DNA from: Xanthobacteraceae bacterium
Lineage (GTDB): Bacteria; Pseudomonadota; Alphaproteobacteria; Rhizobiales; Xanthobacteraceae
Assembly (NCBI GenBank): GCA_031291445.1
Contig: JARLJA010000009.1
Span: 1 to 61,384, forward strand
DNA: 61,384 bases
Reading direction: 5' to 3'
Part shown: positions 60,512 through 61,384 of the stretch, in pieces
Numbering within the stretch: the first letter of the stretch is position 1
Layout: each line of letters begins with the position of its first letter
Notes under the pieces: generated by a model
Seen by the model: only the letters and a program-made list of their open reading frames with translations
What the model was told of the DNA's origin: nothing
Databases searched by the model: none
Program-made: the position numbers and the translations under genes

Positions 60512-60712
60512 CTAGTTCTCCGGCAACGCGTCGCGCTGCCGGGTGAGGCGCTCGAGTTCAGCGCTCTGCTGGGCGATGCGCTCGGAGGCCCGCTCTTCGG
60601 TCTCGCCGCCGGAGAGGGCGGCGGCCTGTTCGATCAGCTGCCTGATGTTGTCCTGGAGGATCGCGATGCGATCGTCGAGCTCCGGCCGGGACAGTGTCGT
60701 CTCATTGCTCAT
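60512..60712 (-). CDS. Small coiled-coil protein under FixJ-type promoter
   Basis: 66 residues from ATG 60712, with AGGAGG ideally placed. MSNETTLSRPELDDRIAILQ, then DNIRQLIEQAAALSGGETEE and a second helix form two antiparallel coiled-coil segments with a Gly-Gly turn. Longer starts upstream lack a site. It is the first gene before the permease. Function unknown. Confidence 0.7.
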   Translation of the reverse strand: MSNETTLSRPELDDRIAILQDNIRQLIEQAAALSGGETEERASERIAQQSAELERLTRQRDALPEN

Positions 60713-60739
60713 CGGCGCCTCCTGTTCACGATGCCAATC

Positions 60740-60779
60740 TATCCGCGGCAAGACCTCTCGCGCAGAGTCGGAAACTACC
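60740..60779 (-). promoter_or_regulatory. FixJ-type promoter element I
   Basis: Minus-strand CTAGGTAGTTTCCGA, core at 60769-60779, 24 bases, then GATAG (60740-60744). Predicted start near 60733 is only about 21 bases before ATG 60712, so the promoter fit is tight. Confidence 0.82.
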
Positions 60780-60857
60780 TAGTGGTTCGATCCCAACATT
60801 CGGATGCCGGCAGCGCCCCTTTTGCGAATGGAGGCCCGGAGCGGCGCGGTCGCGTAG

Positions 60858-60897
60858 GTAGTTTCCGAGTCTGTTCCCGATTCACGCCGTGGCTAAG
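60858..60897 (+). promoter_or_regulatory. FixJ-type promoter element J
   Basis: GTAGGTAGTTTCCGA with core at 60858-60868, 24 bases, then CTAAG (60893-60897). The first eight bases GTAGGTAG are one base from the GTAMGTAG consensus. It faces the glycine-rich secreted gene at 61052 (leader about 148 bases). Confidence 0.75.
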
Positions 60898-61051
60898 GTG
60901 CCCTCACCATTCGCCGGACCGTCCACTGCGATTTGATGACGATCCACGGCGCCTTGAGACCGCACGACCGATGCGCCTTGCGTCGGGGACGCGGTGATTG
61001 CCTCCGACGCCCGCGGATGCGGACGTTTTCCCCTTGATAAGGATGGCCAAA

Positions 61052-61384
61052 ATGTCTCGCATTTACATTGCTGCAATCGTCGGCGCCGGATTGATGTTCT
61101 CCGCCGCGTCGTCCGCCACCGCCGGACCGATCTCCCCCGTCGGTGCCCAACAGATCACGCCGGGCTCGGATGTCGAGCAGGTGCGGCACCGCTACTACCG
61201 GAACGACAGCGCCGTTCCGGCCGCCATCATCGGCGGCATGTTCGGGTTGATGGGCGCGGCCGTCGGCGGCAACTGCTACTATAACGACTGCGGCGGTGAC
61301 GCCTATTACGGCGACGACGGCTACGTCGGTGGCGGCTATGTCGGTGGCGGCGGCTACGGCGGCGGCCGTGGCCGCGGCGGCGGC
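61052..61384 (+). CDS. Secreted Gly/Tyr-rich protein, 3' end outside window
   Basis: 111 residues visible, cut by the window end. A signal peptide (about 1-24, MSRIYIAAIVGAGLMFSAAS, ending ATA) is followed by HRYYRNDSAVPAAIIGGMFG, a short hydrophobic glycine-rich segment. GGNCYYNDCGG, with two Cys, follows, and then runs of YGG, YVGGG and GGRGRGGG. AAGGA lies before the ATG. The protein may be an outer-membrane or periplasmic stress protein. Promoter element J is upstream. Confidence 0.72.
   Translation, partial: MSRIYIAAIVGAGLMFSAASSATAGPISPVGAQQITPGSDVEQVRHRYYRNDSAVPAAIIGGMFGLMGAAVGGNCYYNDCGGDAYYGDDGYVGGGYVGGGGYGGGRGRGGG

Noticed and set aside
1-61384. CRISPR array, prophage, transposase, tRNA or rRNA
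   Set aside because: None seen on reading both strands. The only repeats are REP-like palindromes and short tandem copies.

Overview
The window is GC-rich alphaproteobacterial DNA, most likely Bradyrhizobium or a close relative in the Nitrobacteraceae (Rhodopseudomonas-like). The evidence is the GroEL type, FixK/FNR boxes, FixJ-type promoter elements, NdvB/Cgs-type glucan synthase, and many small proteins of families common in that group (DUF3096, DUF3309, CsbD, PRC-barrel, BON). No tRNA, rRNA, CRISPR, phage or IS gene was seen. The identification is from protein resemblance only.

Layout. 1-5.6 kb: end of groEL, small secreted and membrane proteins, a 17-histidine peptide, CsbD. 5.6-9.8 kb: membrane acyltransferase plus a DevC/DevA/DevB-like exporter. 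9.8-13.7 kb: small membrane proteins, a Spy/CpxP-like protein with two repeats, a Crp/Fnr regulator. 13.8-24.8 kb: a mostly co-directional run: DUF-type membrane protein, PRC-barrel protein, zinc alcohol dehydrogenase, aldehyde dehydrogenase, three-part proton-translocating transhydrogenase, second alcohol dehydrogenase, proton-pumping P-type ATPase. 24.9-32.7 kb: PPK2 polyphosphate kinase, a second P-type ATPase, a stress-type membrane protein, flavin reductase, RlpA-like protein, small proteins. 32.8-39.4 kb: signalling block with an HWE-type histidine kinase, a divergent response regulator, a Crp/Fnr regulator, a Crp/Fnr relic, and a hybrid kinase ending in a FixJ-like output module. 39.4-41.4 kb: palindromic repeats, ribosome-hibernation factor, BON protein. 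41.4-47.8 kb: DHODH-like protein, pyruvate:ferredoxin oxidoreductase and GltD-like flavoprotein in one operon. 48-50.5 kb: orphan PstB and small proteins. 50.6-59.2 kb: one 2866-residue cyclic glucan synthase. 59.3 kb to end: AI-2E-type permease, a coiled-coil small protein, and a partial glycine-rich secreted protein.

The main discovery is a repeated promoter element. GTAGTTTCCGA occurs nine times exactly and once with one mismatch, always just upstream of a gene and pointing toward it, usually followed after 24-25 nt by a -10-like [GC][AT]TAG. The element resembles the FixJ target GTAMGTAG, and the hybrid kinase at 36958-39354 ends in a receiver plus a FixJ-like helix-turn-helix. I infer a local regulon for low oxygen, redox stress or energy limitation. 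It links fermentation-type redox enzymes (ADH, PFOR and its GltD-like partner), stress proteins, PstB, a permease and several microproteins. Three perfect TTGA-N6-TCAA boxes add a FixK/FNR layer.

Together the genes fit a cell that balances reductant when respiration is limited: alcohol and aldehyde dehydrogenases make NAD(P)H, transhydrogenase couples it to the proton gradient, P-type ATPases and PPK2 handle protons and phosphate energy, PFOR links pyruvate to ferredoxin, and hibernation, CsbD, Spy-like and glucan-synthase proteins protect the cell. This integrated role is inference.
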